A DNA stretch of 64,000 bases from Methylocystaceae bacterium. Lineage in GTDB: Bacteria > Pseudomonadota > Alphaproteobacteria > Rhizobiales > Beijerinckiaceae. Below are positions 16,984 through 25,719 of the stretch, piece after piece; the stretch's first letter is position 1; each line of letters starts with the position of its first letter. The stretch spans positions 1-64,000 of the forward strand of contig WSXZ01000002.1 of assembly GCA_009773555.1 (NCBI GenBank), given 5' to 3'. A program made the translations under genes and the position numbers. A model generated the notes under the pieces. It was given only the letters and a program-made list of their open reading frames with translations, was not told where the DNA came from and did no database searches.

Positions 16984-19251
16984 TTAAAGTGCGTAGACCG
17001 CACGGTTCTGCAGGAAGGGAATGTCGGTCACTTCGGTCGTCGTCATGTCGAGCCGATAGCGCGCCGTCGTTGTCGAGGGCACGGTGAACGTCGCGAGGAT
17101 GCGCCGGCGCATGCCATTATCGGAGTCTTCGTCGGTGATCGTGGTCACGCTCGGCGTGTAGATCGTCGCGCCGATAACGAGCTTCGGCGCCGCCGTATGC
17201 TTCACTGGCTCGAAAGCGTCGATTACGGAATCGGTCTGCACCGTCGTCGTCGCGACGCCGAAATTGATGACCGCGCTAATTGCGACGAAATCTCCACGAT
17301 TGCGGAAAGTCATGCCGCGGGCATAGGCGTCGAGCACGAGCGCCGGCTGCAGGTCCGTCGTGCCCATGAAGACGGCGCGAAGCTGAACGAGCGCCGGCAG
17401 GCCGTTGAGATCATCGGCGCCGTCGGCGTTATCGAGCGTGAGCGGTCGCCATTGCGCGTTCGGGATCGAGGGAACCTTGATCTCCCAGGCGAGCTTCGTC
17501 CCCGCCGCCTCCCAGCCGGCGTGCAGCAATCTGATCTCGGTCATGCCGCCGTCGAGTGTGAGCGGCTGGAAGTCGACGGTCGTGCGCGTTCTGGCGAATT
17601 TCGCGCAATTGAGGCGAAAGGCGAAGTCGCTGTCCGTCAACGGCTGCGCCCACACGCCGTCGGAACAGACGAAACGCGAGCCTTGCGCGAAGGCGTTGCC
17701 GGAAACTGTCGCCAGCGCATGATTGCCTGTCGTGACCGTCACCCAGGCGTAGCGTTTGCCGCCGTCGAGCAGCGTCGGCGCCAAAGCGAACTTGTTCCAT
17801 CCGAGGACGAGGTCTTCCGGCTGCTTTTCGACCCGCGCAATGACCGCGCTGAAATTCGGGGCGCCATGTTCGAAACACTCGCAGATGAGCAAATGCACCG
17901 GCCCGCTCGCGGCCTTCAACGTGAAATTAAGATCGACGCTGGTGAGCACGGATGGCTGGGTATTGAGCCATTGCTGCCCATGGATCGAGCCGTTGAGACC
18001 GACCGTCGAGGTCACATATTCCCAATAAGTCTCAATGATCTGACGCGTGATGATCTTGCGGACGCTGATCCATCTATAGATGCCGTGGCCGCTCGGCGCC
18101 GCGGCGATGATTTCAAAATCCTCTCCGCCGTAGCTGAATATCTCCCCGACGTTCTTGCCGATCGAGTAGTTCGCCCATTCGGCGACGTTTTCGCAAGTTG
18201 TGACCGTCGGGCCATATTCGGTGACGCTGCGCGACAGCGTTTTCTGGATGGCGTCGACGACCGTATGGACCGCGCCGGCGATATTGACCGAGCCGCCGTC
18301 GCCGGCGACTTCAAGCCGCGTTTCCTCTGTCCATTCCGGCAGGAGCAGATTGCCGCTCTTCCTGATGTTCGACGCCTCGTCGTCGATGAGCGCGAGTTGC
18401 ATGTCGCGTTCCGCGGCGAAGGGGAATCGCACGCCTTCGTGCACGCGCGCGAGCCAGGAGGCGTGCACATGGTCCCATTTGTCGCCGACCAGGCCAGGGT
18501 CATAATCATAGGCGAGCGCCTCCGGGGGCACGCTGGATCCGACCAGGAGCTGCGCGATCGAACGCTTCATCTGCCGAACGATCGCCGGCGACGGAATATC
18601 GCCAAGGCGCGCCTGAATATTGGCGATGTCAGTCTTGATCGTGCGCACGGACGCCGAGATTTGACCGATCTCGCCCTCGACGCTGACAAGCCGTCCCTCA
18701 TGCTCGTAGAGGGTTTTGACGCGCGCGGCGTGATTGGGCTCGATCGCGGCGACGCCGACCGTCGACAGTTCGACCCAGGCGATGCAGCAGCGATTCGCCG
18801 GAATCGCCGGCTTCAGAGGCGTCGGCGATGGCGCGCCGAATGCGACGGTGAAATCGATTTTGCGCTTTTCGACCTTCGGCGCCTGCTGCGCGATGGTCGC
18901 CTCCGTCTCGGCGTCCGTCTCGAACAGGCGTTCCTCAGTCGTTGTTTCCACCGCGCCGTCCGCGAGGAGGGCGAGGAAGCGATTATCGCCGGCGACGATC
19001 GGCAGGTATTGCTGAATGTTGATCGTCGTCTGCGCGGCGTTGCGATAGAGCTTGCCCTCGGAAAAGAGCGTGCCTGGCGAAACGATCAGTTCGAGCGCGT
19101 TGGGATTGGAGACGGTGAAGTCCGCCCAATGGGTGGGATAGTCGATCGCGCCGGCGACAAGCGCGTCTTCAGACGCTCTCGCGTTGAGGCCGATATTCGT
19201 AAAATCGTCCGGTTCGGCGACTTCCGCCTCGTTGAATTTCACGACATCCAT
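16984..19251 (-). CDS. large tail/baseplate protein of unknown function
   Basis: A 755-residue protein starting MDVVKFNEAEVAEPDDFTN, one base after the stop of tail protein I, with GAGG upstream of the ATG. A coiled-coil stretch lies near residues 195-245 (VEGEIGQISASVRTIKTDIA). The rest is beta-rich with no motif I can name. It stands between gpI and the fibres, so a baseplate-to-fibre connector or long fibre is likely. Confidence 0.8.
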   Translation of the reverse strand: MDVVKFNEAEVAEPDDFTNIGLNARASEDALVAGAIDYPTHWADFTVSNPNALELIVSPGTLFSEGKLYRNAAQTTINIQQYLPIVAGDNRFLALLADGAVETTTEERLFETDAETEATIAQQAPKVEKRKIDFTVAFGAPSPTPLKPAIPANRCCIAWVELSTVGVAAIEPNHAARVKTLYEHEGRLVSVEGEIGQISASVRTIKTDIANIQARLGDIPSPAIVRQMKRSIAQLLVGSSVPPEALAYDYDPGLVGDKWDHVHASWLARVHEGVRFPFAAERDMQLALIDDEASNIRKSGNLLLPEWTEETRLEVAGDGGSVNIAGAVHTVVDAIQKTLSRSVTEYGPTVTTCENVAEWANYSIGKNVGEIFSYGGEDFEIIAAAPSGHGIYRWISVRKIITRQIIETYWEYVTSTVGLNGSIHGQQWLNTQPSVLTSVDLNFTLKAASGPVHLLICECFEHGAPNFSAVIARVEKQPEDLVLGWNKFALAPTLLDGGKRYAWVTVTTGNHALATVSGNAFAQGSRFVCSDGVWAQPLTDSDFAFRLNCAKFARTRTTVDFQPLTLDGGMTEIRLLHAGWEAAGTKLAWEIKVPSIPNAQWRPLTLDNADGADDLNGLPALVQLRAVFMGTTDLQPALVLDAYARGMTFRNRGDFVAISAVINFGVATTTVQTDSVIDAFEPVKHTAAPKLVIGATIYTPSVTTITDEDSDNGMRRRILATFTVPSTTTARYRLDMTTTEVTDIPFLQNRAVYAL

Positions 19252-19252
19252 G

Positions 19253-19900
19253 TCAAAGCCTCGTGCGCGAGATGAACTGGCCGAGCGAATATGTCCCGTC
19301 GAGCGGGACGCCATCGGCGACGGTGATTTGCCGCTTCGTCTGGAAACTGACGCGATATTCGGTCTCGGGCGCCTTCGCCGCGCGCAGCGCCGCGCGCGCC
19401 CGTTTGAACTTTTCTCGCGAAGGCGCGCGGCCGGCGTGGCGGCCGAGCACCGCGCGCCCATAAACGAAGCCCATGCGCGGCGTCGACGTTTCGACGAAGA
19501 CGAGATAGCGCGCCATGAAGGGCGGATGGCGAACCGACGTGCGGCCGATCACGGCGCTGCCGAAGACGAAACGTTGCGGATAGGCCTTGGCGTCGATGAG
19601 AGTCGCGTCAACATAATCAAGCAAGACAGGGACGGCCGTGCGCGTCCCGATCGTGAAACTGACCGCCGGCGCTTCGTCGACCACGAACCGCTTGAGCGCT
19701 TCCGGCCAATCGGGAAACCACAGCCGCACGCCATAGTGGACGGCAAGCCAGGGAAGGAACGCGACTGGCGTTTGCGCCGCTTCGACGACGTCTTCGATCG
19801 GAACCGGCAGAACGTCGGACATGCCGGCGGCGACGGCCTCTTCAAAGAGTCCGCTCGCGCCCGGAAGAAGATCGCCGACAGAACTCATGCTTTGGCTCAC
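19253..19900 (-). CDS. phage tail protein I (P2 gpI-like)
   Basis: A 215-residue baseplate protein with the gpI pattern PVAFLPWLAVHYGVRLWFPD (about 45-64) followed by WPEALKRFVV. It belongs to the baseplate wedge in P2 (W, J, I order, as here). The start is GTG with GGAGG 7 bases upstream and overlaps the stop of J as GTGA. Confidence 0.9.
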   Translation of the reverse strand: MSQSMSSVGDLLPGASGLFEEAVAAGMSDVLPVPIEDVVEAAQTPVAFLPWLAVHYGVRLWFPDWPEALKRFVVDEAPAVSFTIGTRTAVPVLLDYVDATLIDAKAYPQRFVFGSAVIGRTSVRHPPFMARYLVFVETSTPRMGFVYGRAVLGRHAGRAPSREKFKRARAALRAAKAPETEYRVSFQTKRQITVADGVPLDGTYSLGQFISRTRL

Positions 19901-20823
19901 GTCTGCGCCTCCGCATCGAGAGCGATGTCGCGCAGGATTGGAATTGCGTAGGGATTCGCGGAGACGTCGGCGGCCGGCGCCGTCGCGCTGGCGCGCAGCA
20001 CTCCGGGACCATAGGCGGCGCCGGCGAGCGAATTGACCGGCACGAAATCGCCAATCTTCATGCGCTCCTTGGCGCTGGCGCGAATGCGCGCCTCGGCTTC
20101 GCTCGTGACCGCGGTCAGGTCAGGCCCCTTAGCGACGAAGAGGGCGCCGGCGAAATCATAGAGCCTGCGTTGGGCTCTCAGGCAAATGACGGAGACGGCC
20201 TCTGGCTTCACGTCCTCCGCGAGCAGGCGATCGCCAACGGTAAACATCTCCTCGTCGGTAAGATCGCGCCCGTCGGGCCCGGCGAGGACGATGTCGATGT
20301 CGCCTTTGCGGCCGTGAACGGCGCGGCCATTGACGGCCGCGTGACGCAGGATCGGGAGAGCCGTATAGGCTTCGAAAAGATAGCGCTCGCGCGTGCCGGC
20401 CGCCGGGCGCGAAAAGGCGAGCAGATAGCGCAGGAGGAGTCGTTCGTCGGACTCCATCACCGCAGGTGTAGACTCGGTCGCCGGGATGACGGTGAGACGT
20501 TCGATATTGACGCGCGCTACGACATTGTCGAGATCGTCGCCTTTGGCGAGGGGCGCGAGCACCGCCCGCACCGCGTCATTAACGCGCGCGCGATCAAGCA
20601 GGCGCAGATATGACCACGCCTCGCTGGTGATGACGGCCGGATCAGTTTCGAGCGTCTGGACGTCATATTGCGGCAGGCTCGGATCGATGGCGCGCGCGGC
20701 GGCCCAGACCGCGATGAAACGCTCCATGAAGGCCGATTGCAGCGTTCCATAGTCCAGCGGCTCGATGGCGTCCGGCGCCGGAAGGCGGGAGAGGTCGATC
20801 GTTTCGGCGGAGAGGACAGTCAT
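19897..20823 (-). CDS. baseplate assembly protein J (P2 gpJ-like)
   Basis: A 308-residue protein. The gpJ family signature is clear: GTLQSAFMERFIAVWAAAR near the start, ITSEAWSYLRLLDRARVNDA, and PGDIDIVLAG-like GRKGDIDIVLAG. The second half has the VTSEAEARIRASAKERMKIG pattern of baseplate wedge proteins. It forms the wedge edge in contractile baseplates. The ATG overlaps the stop of a 22-codon micro-ORF. Confidence 0.93.
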   Translation of the reverse strand: MTVLSAETIDLSRLPAPDAIEPLDYGTLQSAFMERFIAVWAAARAIDPSLPQYDVQTLETDPAVITSEAWSYLRLLDRARVNDAVRAVLAPLAKGDDLDNVVARVNIERLTVIPATESTPAVMESDERLLLRYLLAFSRPAAGTRERYLFEAYTALPILRHAAVNGRAVHGRKGDIDIVLAGPDGRDLTDEEMFTVGDRLLAEDVKPEAVSVICLRAQRRLYDFAGALFVAKGPDLTAVTSEAEARIRASAKERMKIGDFVPVNSLAGAAYGPGVLRASATAPAADVSANPYAIPILRDIALDAEAQT

Positions 20824-20888
20824 GCCGCGCCGCCGATGTTCGCGCGAAGAAGAACGCCGTAGAGGTTTCGAAATAGGGCCATGCGCAT
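20820..20888 (-). CDS. 22-codon micro-ORF coupled between W and J
   Basis: Reads MRMALFRNLYGVLLRANIGG and ends in AA. Its ATG shares one base with the stop of gene W (TAATG) and its stop overlaps the start of J (ATGA). It may be a true micro-protein or only a coupling bridge that carries ribosomes from W to J. No homologue is recognised. Confidence 0.45.
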   Translation of the reverse strand: MRMALFRNLYGVLLRANIGGAA

Positions 20889-21286
20889 TAGGCCACCCCT
20901 CGCAATTCGGCGACGGACAGCGGCAGGTTGAGATCGACGCCTTCGACGATCGCGTAATTGCCGAAACGGCCCTCTGGGTAATAGGACCCCTCGAACAGCA
21001 CGCCGAGAGCGCCGACGCGGTCGAGCACGACGAGCTGCAGACGGCGAATGCGATATTCCGGCTCGTAGGCGTGAACGGCGACGATGACGTCGCGGTAGAA
21101 GCGGGCCGCCAGCGCCGCTGAGATATTGCGGCCGATGTGGCGCGTCGGATTCATCCCGAAGTCGAGCAGCATGACGCGCTCGGTCGGGATCGTCATCACG
21201 ATCTTGATAATCGATTGCTCGAGATGGGCGCGGCCAGAAAGCGGCCTGCCTGTTCTCGCGTCGATCCCGTTCCGATAGCGAACCAT
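20888..21286 (-). CDS. baseplate wedge protein W (gp25/lysozyme-like)
   Basis: A 132-residue GPW/gp25 family protein: GIDARTGRPLSGRAHLEQSI at residues 7-26 is the family's hallmark, followed by the usual RVMLLDFGMNPTRHIG. It joins wedge to hub in contractile baseplates. Length fits the family. Confidence 0.93.
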   Translation of the reverse strand: MVRYRNGIDARTGRPLSGRAHLEQSIIKIVMTIPTERVMLLDFGMNPTRHIGRNISAALAARFYRDVIVAVHAYEPEYRIRRLQLVVLDRVGALGVLFEGSYYPEGRFGNYAIVEGVDLNLPLSVAELRGVA

Positions 21287-21297
21287 GCAAACGCCTT

Positions 21298-21531
21298 TTA
21301 AGAGGTCTTTTCAGCCTTCGGGTTTTTGGGTTCTTTCTTGAGCGCGATCGTTCTCTGCGCCAGCTCATACTCGGCCTCGGCGTCGAGGAGCTTCAGCTCA
21401 AAGCCGACCGTCGGCCGCGCGGGCGTGCCCTGCTCGTAGACAGGCGGAATGCGGCGGCCGGCGACGACGAAGCCGGCGCGTTCGGTGGTGACATAGGTCT
21501 TCGGCTCTTCGGGCGCTTGCGGATTTTTCAT
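21298..21531 (-). CDS. small baseplate-region protein of unknown function
   Basis: A 77-residue charged protein beginning MKNPQAPEEPKTYVTTERAG, with a Lys-rich end. The ATG at 21529-21531 follows AAGGAGGAG at ideal spacing; a GTG at 21546 overlapping the previous stop is the alternative. It lies between V and W. No family is recognised. Confidence 0.7.
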   Translation of the reverse strand: MKNPQAPEEPKTYVTTERAGFVVAGRRIPPVYEQGTPARPTVGFELKLLDAEAEYELAQRTIALKKEPKNPKAEKTS

Positions 21532-21542
21532 GCTCTCCTCCT

Positions 21543-22199
21543 TCACGCGCTGGTCTCGATGAGCGCGAGCGGGTTGATGTAATAAGTCACGTCGCCGGCG
21601 ACGAATTTGATGTTCTGGATGCTCTCGCCGTGGATGCGGGTGGTCTTGCCCTTAATCCGCGCTTCGTCGGCCTCAGCTTCGAATTTCTTATCGCCCTTGA
21701 TCGAGATCTCGTCCTTCCTTTGCTCGACGCTCGTCTTCTCGGTCGTTGACGTGATCTTTTCCTTCGTTTGCGCGACGCTCGTTTTCTCGGTCTTGCGCGT
21801 GAGATTTTCTTGCGTCTGCGACACGCGGGTCTTGCCGAACGCGCGCACGGCCTCGTCCTTGCCCTGGCCGTCCGGCCGCTTCAGCTCGTCGTCGAAGGCC
21901 GAAGGGATCGCATAAGACGCCGCGCCCACGATGCCCGACGGCGACATAAGGCGCATGCGATCGCCCTCGGCGGGCAGCGCCGGCGAGTCCTTCAACGCGC
22001 CCGAAGAGTTCGAATGCGGCTTGACCCAGGGCGACAGGATCTTCTTGCCGTCCTCGTCGGTCCCGAGTTCGAGCCGCACTTTCCACTTCTCTTCGTCGCG
22101 CTCGGCGACATGCCCCTCAACATGAGCGAGCGCCAGGCGACGATTGACGCGCACCGACTCGCGGCGCAGGCGGCGAAGCTCGGAGGCGTAAAGGCTCAC
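21543..22199 (-). CDS. baseplate spike/assembly protein V (P2 gpV-like)
   Basis: A 218-residue protein. The N-terminal OB-like domain has KWKVRLELGTDEDGKKILSP, WVKPHSNSSGAL and ALPAEGDRMRLMSPSG, as in phage_base_V spikes. Then come repeated beta-helix units of the form KTSVAQTKEKIT and KTSVEQRKDEIS that should form a trimeric needle. The start is GTG, GTGA-overlapped with the previous stop and preceded by GGAGG. It pierces the outer membrane during injection in related phages. Confidence 0.88.
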   Translation of the reverse strand: MSLYASELRRLRRESVRVNRRLALAHVEGHVAERDEEKWKVRLELGTDEDGKKILSPWVKPHSNSSGALKDSPALPAEGDRMRLMSPSGIVGAASYAIPSAFDDELKRPDGQGKDEAVRAFGKTRVSQTQENLTRKTEKTSVAQTKEKITSTTEKTSVEQRKDEISIKGDKKFEAEADEARIKGKTTRIHGESIQNIKFVAGDVTYYINPLALIETSA

Positions 22200-22714
22200 G
22201 CGTCGCCTCCAGTGAAGAAATTCGCCGGCGCGACATGAAAGAGCGTCTGCTTCCAGGTCACCGCGTAATAGACGACGCCCTGCGCGACGGCCTTGATGGT
22301 GAAGAGCGGCTTCGCTTCGGCGTCTTCGGGCGGCCCGACGTCCTCGACGTTCCAACGCGTGAAATCGTCGTCGGTGAGCGAGAGCAACAGGCCTTCGCAG
22401 ATCGCGAGCGCCATCTCATCGCGCTCAACTCGTCGTCCGCTGACGATCAGATCTTCCGTGACCACATAGGCGGTGAGATCGACGATGAAATCATCGGCGC
22501 CAGACAGTCGCCCCTCCGGCTTCGTGCGCGTCGCCGCGACGGCGATCGAGGGGGGGGTGAAGATTCCCTTTTCGAGCACGTCGCTGATGTCGAGCTTGCC
22601 GAGATGCGACCTCACGTCGAGATCGACGAAGCGCGACTTCAGCCTCACAACGATGGCGTCGCGCAGCCCCTTGACGCGGGCATTGGCCAGAAGCTCGGCG
22701 CGGGTGAGCGTCAT
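22196..22714 (-). CDS. Mu gp37-like protein (DUF1834)
   Basis: A 172-residue protein beginning MTLTRAELLANARVKGLRDA. The pattern of a central PSIAVAATRTKPEG strand and a C-terminal WKQTLFHVA fits the DUF1834/Mu gp37 family. These tail-region proteins are conserved in Mu-like phages; molecular role unknown. An overlapping GTG one codon up is also possible. Confidence 0.82.
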   Translation of the reverse strand: MTLTRAELLANARVKGLRDAIVVRLKSRFVDLDVRSHLGKLDISDVLEKGIFTPPSIAVAATRTKPEGRLSGADDFIVDLTAYVVTEDLIVSGRRVERDEMALAICEGLLLSLTDDDFTRWNVEDVGPPEDAEAKPLFTIKAVAQGVVYYAVTWKQTLFHVAPANFFTGGDA

Positions 22715-23199
22715 CACGGCAGGAGCCTTCCGAAATAGTCAGTGATCAGCGCCTTGATCTCTTCGGCGTCTTCCGCCGACACGCCCACGAAGGGACGCGC
22801 CGGGATCGTCACCTTCTTGGCGAAGACGCGCTTGTTGCCGAGCATGAACACGAGGCGGCCAGCGCTTTTTGGCATAATGACCGCGCCTTCCTGATGGACA
22901 TGCGCAAATTCCCAGGCTGCGCCCCATTCACCGCTCGTTCCCGATGAGGTGGAAGCGATGCTGTCATGCAGATGGCGGCCGGTGCGATAGAGGATCGGGG
23001 TGCCTTCCTTATTCGGCGGCCATTTCGTGCCGTCAGGACCTGGCCCGCCGCTCTCGATGCGCTTGCGCGTCTGGTTTTCGCCAAGCTGCACGATCTCTTC
23101 GACGAGCGGGGCGGCATCGAAGTCGGAGAGACCCGTCACCAGCGCGTTGATCGCCGCAAGATCATGCTTGTTGACTTCGATCTTGACGCCGAAGTCCAT
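22714..23199 (-). CDS. phage virion morphogenesis protein (Mu gpG-like)
   Basis: A 161-residue protein with the family pattern LGENQTRKRIESGGPGPDGT, then ILYRTGRHLHDSI and the C-terminal KKVTIPARPFVGVSAED. It is involved in tail/head joining in Mu-type phages. ATG at 23197-23199 overlaps the previous stop (TGATG), with GAGGGAG 5 bases upstream; GTG codons just upstream are alternatives. Confidence 0.88.
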   Translation of the reverse strand: MDFGVKIEVNKHDLAAINALVTGLSDFDAAPLVEEIVQLGENQTRKRIESGGPGPDGTKWPPNKEGTPILYRTGRHLHDSIASTSSGTSGEWGAAWEFAHVHQEGAVIMPKSAGRLVFMLGNKRVFAKKVTIPARPFVGVSAEDAEEIKALITDYFGRLLP

Positions 23200-23669
23200 C
23201 ACCACTCCCTCATGGACGCGCGCGAGAACTGGCGTTCGGGGGCGACGACAATCGCTTCGCCAGGCGAGCCCGTCGTTGGCGCGCCGTCGACCGATCCACT
23301 GCCCGAGGAGTTGAACGTGAGCGAGCCCTTCTTGCCGGAAGCGACGCCCTCTAACCGCGTGACCGCGATGTCGTAGCGCGTCTTGATCTCTTCGGTGGAG
23401 CGCGCAAACGTCACGGCGACGCGATACATCGCCATGTCGGTTGCGAAGAGCTTCAATGCGCCAAGCGACTCGGCGTCGAGATCATTAAGCTGCGCCCTGG
23501 TATAGCGGGCCTGCAGGATGATGCGGATTTCCATAGAGACGTCGGCGAGCGCCGCATCGAAGCGCGCCCAGTCCGGCTCGCGCGTCGTCTCATCGGCGCA
23601 AAGCAGCGCCGCGTCGCTTGGATAGCGCGCCTGGACGTCATCCTTTGTGGCGAAGGGTTCAGCCATCAT
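23199..23669 (-). CDS. Mu gp36-like protein (DUF1320)
   Basis: A 156-residue protein starting with ATKDDVQARYPSDAALLCAD and containing ALADVSMEIRIILQARY. This is the head-completion/neck type DUF1320 pattern of Mu-like phages. It overlaps both neighbours. Confidence 0.88.
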   Translation of the reverse strand: MMAEPFATKDDVQARYPSDAALLCADETTREPDWARFDAALADVSMEIRIILQARYTRAQLNDLDAESLGALKLFATDMAMYRVAVTFARSTEEIKTRYDIAVTRLEGVASGKKGSLTFNSSGSGSVDGAPTTGSPGEAIVVAPERQFSRASMREW

Positions 23670-23899
23670 GCCCTCGGCGGCCAGGTCCAGTAGTTCCCCG
23701 AATCTTCGGACGCTTCCTCGAGCTTGATCACGCTGCCGGCGTGGCGAACGTCGGCCGGCTGCAACACCGTCAGGTCGACGATCACGTTGCTATGGACGCG
23801 GGTGATGATCGCTGCATAGGGGCCTTGACCCATGCCGGACGTCTGCTTGTGGGCGTCCTCAATAAAGTAGTGAACGATGCGTCCGACGGTCGGTGTCAT
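23666..23899 (-). CDS. small phage protein with an SH3-like pattern
   Basis: A 77-residue protein starting MTPTVGRIVHYFIEDAHKQT; then GPYAAIITRVHSNVIVDLTV. This is a widespread small phage protein of beta-barrel character, function unknown. I prefer the inner ATG at 23897-23899 (AGGC upstream) to the one at 23923. It directly precedes gp36 and overlaps it. Confidence 0.72.
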   Translation of the reverse strand: MTPTVGRIVHYFIEDAHKQTSGMGQGPYAAIITRVHSNVIVDLTVLQPADVRHAGSVIKLEEASEDSGNYWTWPPRA

Positions 23900-23984
23900 G
23901 CGCCTGCCTTTGCGTGCTGTCATTCGCGGGGGCGCGGGTTTGGACGCCGCGCCCCGCCGTGGCTTTTTTTGGTCGTCGGCATTT

Positions 23985-24061
23985 TGGTTGCGGAGGCCAG
24001 ATTCGAACTGGCGACCTCTTGGTTATGAGCCAAGCGAGCTACCGGGCTGCTCTACCCCGCA
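23985..24061 (-). tRNA. tRNA with CAT anticodon, initiator-like, inside the prophage
   Basis: A complete 77-base cloverleaf on the minus strand: acceptor TGCGGGG pairs with CTCCGCA (one G-U), D arm GAGC/GCTC with loop AGCCCGGTA, anticodon stem CTTGG/CCAAG around CTCATAA, T arm GCCAG/CTGGC, and an encoded CCA. The D arm with its A11-U24 pair is that of initiator tRNA. But base 1 pairs with base 72, and the anticodon stem lacks the three G-C pairs of a normal initiator. It sits between capsid and neck genes. Confidence 0.9.
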
Positions 24062-24071
24062 AAACTTGTCC

Positions 24072-24314
24072 TCAGTCCCAATCGCCCTCGATCGCGCCGA
24101 GCGGTTTGAGCGTTTCGAACTGCTCTCGCGTCAGCGTCACCGTCGCACCGGGCGCGGCATAAGAGCCGTCGAGCAACAACCTGAATGTCGCGACGAAGGT
24201 CTGCTTCTTATTAGCCGCGGCCTCTTCGGCGGCCTTCTTGGCGGCGGCCTTCTTGGCCGCGGCTTCTTTGGCGGCGGCTTCTTTGGCGGCGTCCTGTTCG
24301 TTGTTCGCGGTCAT
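24072..24314 (-). CDS. small phage protein with an EAAAK-type helix
   Basis: An 80-residue protein. Residues 8-36 are Ala/Lys/Glu repeats (AAKEAAAKEAAAKK pattern), a rigid single helix. The C-terminal part is a small beta domain (FVATFRLLLDGSYAAPGATV, then TREQFETLKPLG). Small proteins of this form lie next to capsid genes in many phages. Function unknown. Confidence 0.78.
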   Translation of the reverse strand: MTANNEQDAAKEAAAKEAAAKKAAAKKAAEEAAANKKQTFVATFRLLLDGSYAAPGATVTLTREQFETLKPLGAIEGDWD

Positions 24315-24322
24315 CAGGCGCC

Positions 24323-25285
24323 TCAGCTGATTGCGTTGACGATGAGCGCGCCGGCGGCCTTGGCGACGACAAGCTCGTTGATGTGCTCGCCGACGCGCAC
24401 GACCTCGCCGCCTTCGAGGCCGACGTCCGGGTCGACCATGCTGCCGGCGAAGCGCGTGCCGAATGTCGGCGAGAAGCCCCAGGTCACGCCGCCTTCCGGC
24501 CGCGCCGAACGGTCGATGAAAGCGAAGGCGATGTGCTTGTCCCAGGCGCGCTTCATGTTGAGCGCCTGTCCGGGACGCGCGGCGTTGACCCAGCTCGTGC
24601 CGATCAGGAGATTGAGCAGCTCGAAATATTCGGCGAATTCGCGCTGGGTGAGCTGACCCTCGGCAAAGTTCGTCCCCTTGATCTTTTTGACCAACTTCGG
24701 CTGGCGGCGCAGCTTTTGCCAGACCTCGTCGCTCATCGCGCAGGTGTTGGGCCGCGTCATGAACACGCCGACGAGCGCCGTGTGAATCGCATCCTCGGGA
24801 TCGGAGTCCGGGTCGTCGAAACGATCTCCGGCGCTGGCGATCGTGGTGACGTTGGCCGGATCGTAATTCGCGGGGTCCTGCGCGAATTTGGCGACGCGCA
24901 GCTCGCGGTCGAGCTGCATGATGTTGGTCAGCGTCCCCGTCGCATAGTGCAGCGGATCAAAATTCGAGAGGCCCTGGTCGCGCTGCGCCTTGGCGGCGTC
25001 GATGTCGGAGCGCGGCACGACGATCTGCAGGCCATAGGCCTCGACCGATCCGTCCTTCTCCGTCGCCGAGAATTCAACTTCCTTCACCTTGCCCTTGCGG
25101 CCCACCCTGGTGTCGGGAACGGTGAACGCCTGGCCGAGCGGATATTCCAGCCATTTGAACCGCTCGGTCGGCACCGGCACCCGCGGCATGAGGCGGTCGC
25201 CGATATAGGCGACATCGGGATTGCTGTAGCCGATCGCGATGGCGGTCATCGCGGCGTTGCGGACGAAGGGGCGGGCGACAGACAT
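24323..25285 (-). CDS. major capsid protein
   Basis: A 320-residue protein starting MSVARPFVRNAAMTAIAIGY, followed by RVPVPTERFKWLEYPLGQAF and VGRKGKVKEVEFSATEKDGS. This is the capsid family found in Mu-like phages of proteobacteria. Position after protease/scaffold and the small decoration protein agrees, and the C-terminal half has the expected TRPNTCAMSDEVWQKLR segment. GAGG precedes the ATG. Confidence 0.9.
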   Translation of the reverse strand: MSVARPFVRNAAMTAIAIGYSNPDVAYIGDRLMPRVPVPTERFKWLEYPLGQAFTVPDTRVGRKGKVKEVEFSATEKDGSVEAYGLQIVVPRSDIDAAKAQRDQGLSNFDPLHYATGTLTNIMQLDRELRVAKFAQDPANYDPANVTTIASAGDRFDDPDSDPEDAIHTALVGVFMTRPNTCAMSDEVWQKLRRQPKLVKKIKGTNFAEGQLTQREFAEYFELLNLLIGTSWVNAARPGQALNMKRAWDKHIAFAFIDRSARPEGGVTWGFSPTFGTRFAGSMVDPDVGLEGGEVVRVGEHINELVVAKAAGALIVNAIS

Positions 25286-25308
25286 GGAGACCTCGATAAG
25301 TTAAGGGA

Positions 25309-25689
25309 TTACGCCGGCAGCACGATGGCCGACGGCGCGATCGTGTAATGGATGATGTCGTTGGCGACGCCCGGCTCCTCGGCCTGGCCGATGACGAAAA
25401 CCGTCTGGCCAGCGATGCCGACCGCCTTCACGGCCTTGCCGTTGGCGTCGCTTGTCAGGTAGTCGCCGGCGGCGACGTTCCCGCCGACTGTGACCTTGTC
25501 CATGCCCTCGCGCGCGACGTCGACCATGTCTTTGGCCGCCGCCGCGCCGAGTTCGGTGACGCCGGCGAGACGATCCGTCGCCGCCGACGCCTGCGCGACC
25601 TCGCCGCGATTATTCGTGTATTTCGTGATCAGCCGCGCGCCGATCGCGCCGGCCGCCACATAGCTGCGGGAGATTGAGTTCGCGCTCAT
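25309..25689 (-). CDS. capsid decoration/cement protein (DUF2190-like)
   Basis: A 126-residue protein, rich in Ala, Gly and Val, starting MSANSISRSYVAAGAIGARL and containing a short beta-barrel pattern VTVGGNVAAGDYLTSDANGK. It resembles DUF2190-type cement proteins that lie between protease/scaffold and capsid genes. The assignment is from pattern and position. Confidence 0.75.
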   Translation of the reverse strand: MSANSISRSYVAAGAIGARLITKYTNNRGEVAQASAATDRLAGVTELGAAAAKDMVDVAREGMDKVTVGGNVAAGDYLTSDANGKAVKAVGIAGQTVFVIGQAEEPGVANDIIHYTIAPSAIVLPA

Positions 25690-25719
25690 GATCGCCTCTT
25701 CGAGATGGAGGGGGCCGCG

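Noticed and set aside
16972-19275. Plus-strand frame of 767 codons opposite the large tail protein
   Set aside because: Same nature as other shadows: Arg/Asp-rich composition, no motif, and the opposite strand has a coupled gene.
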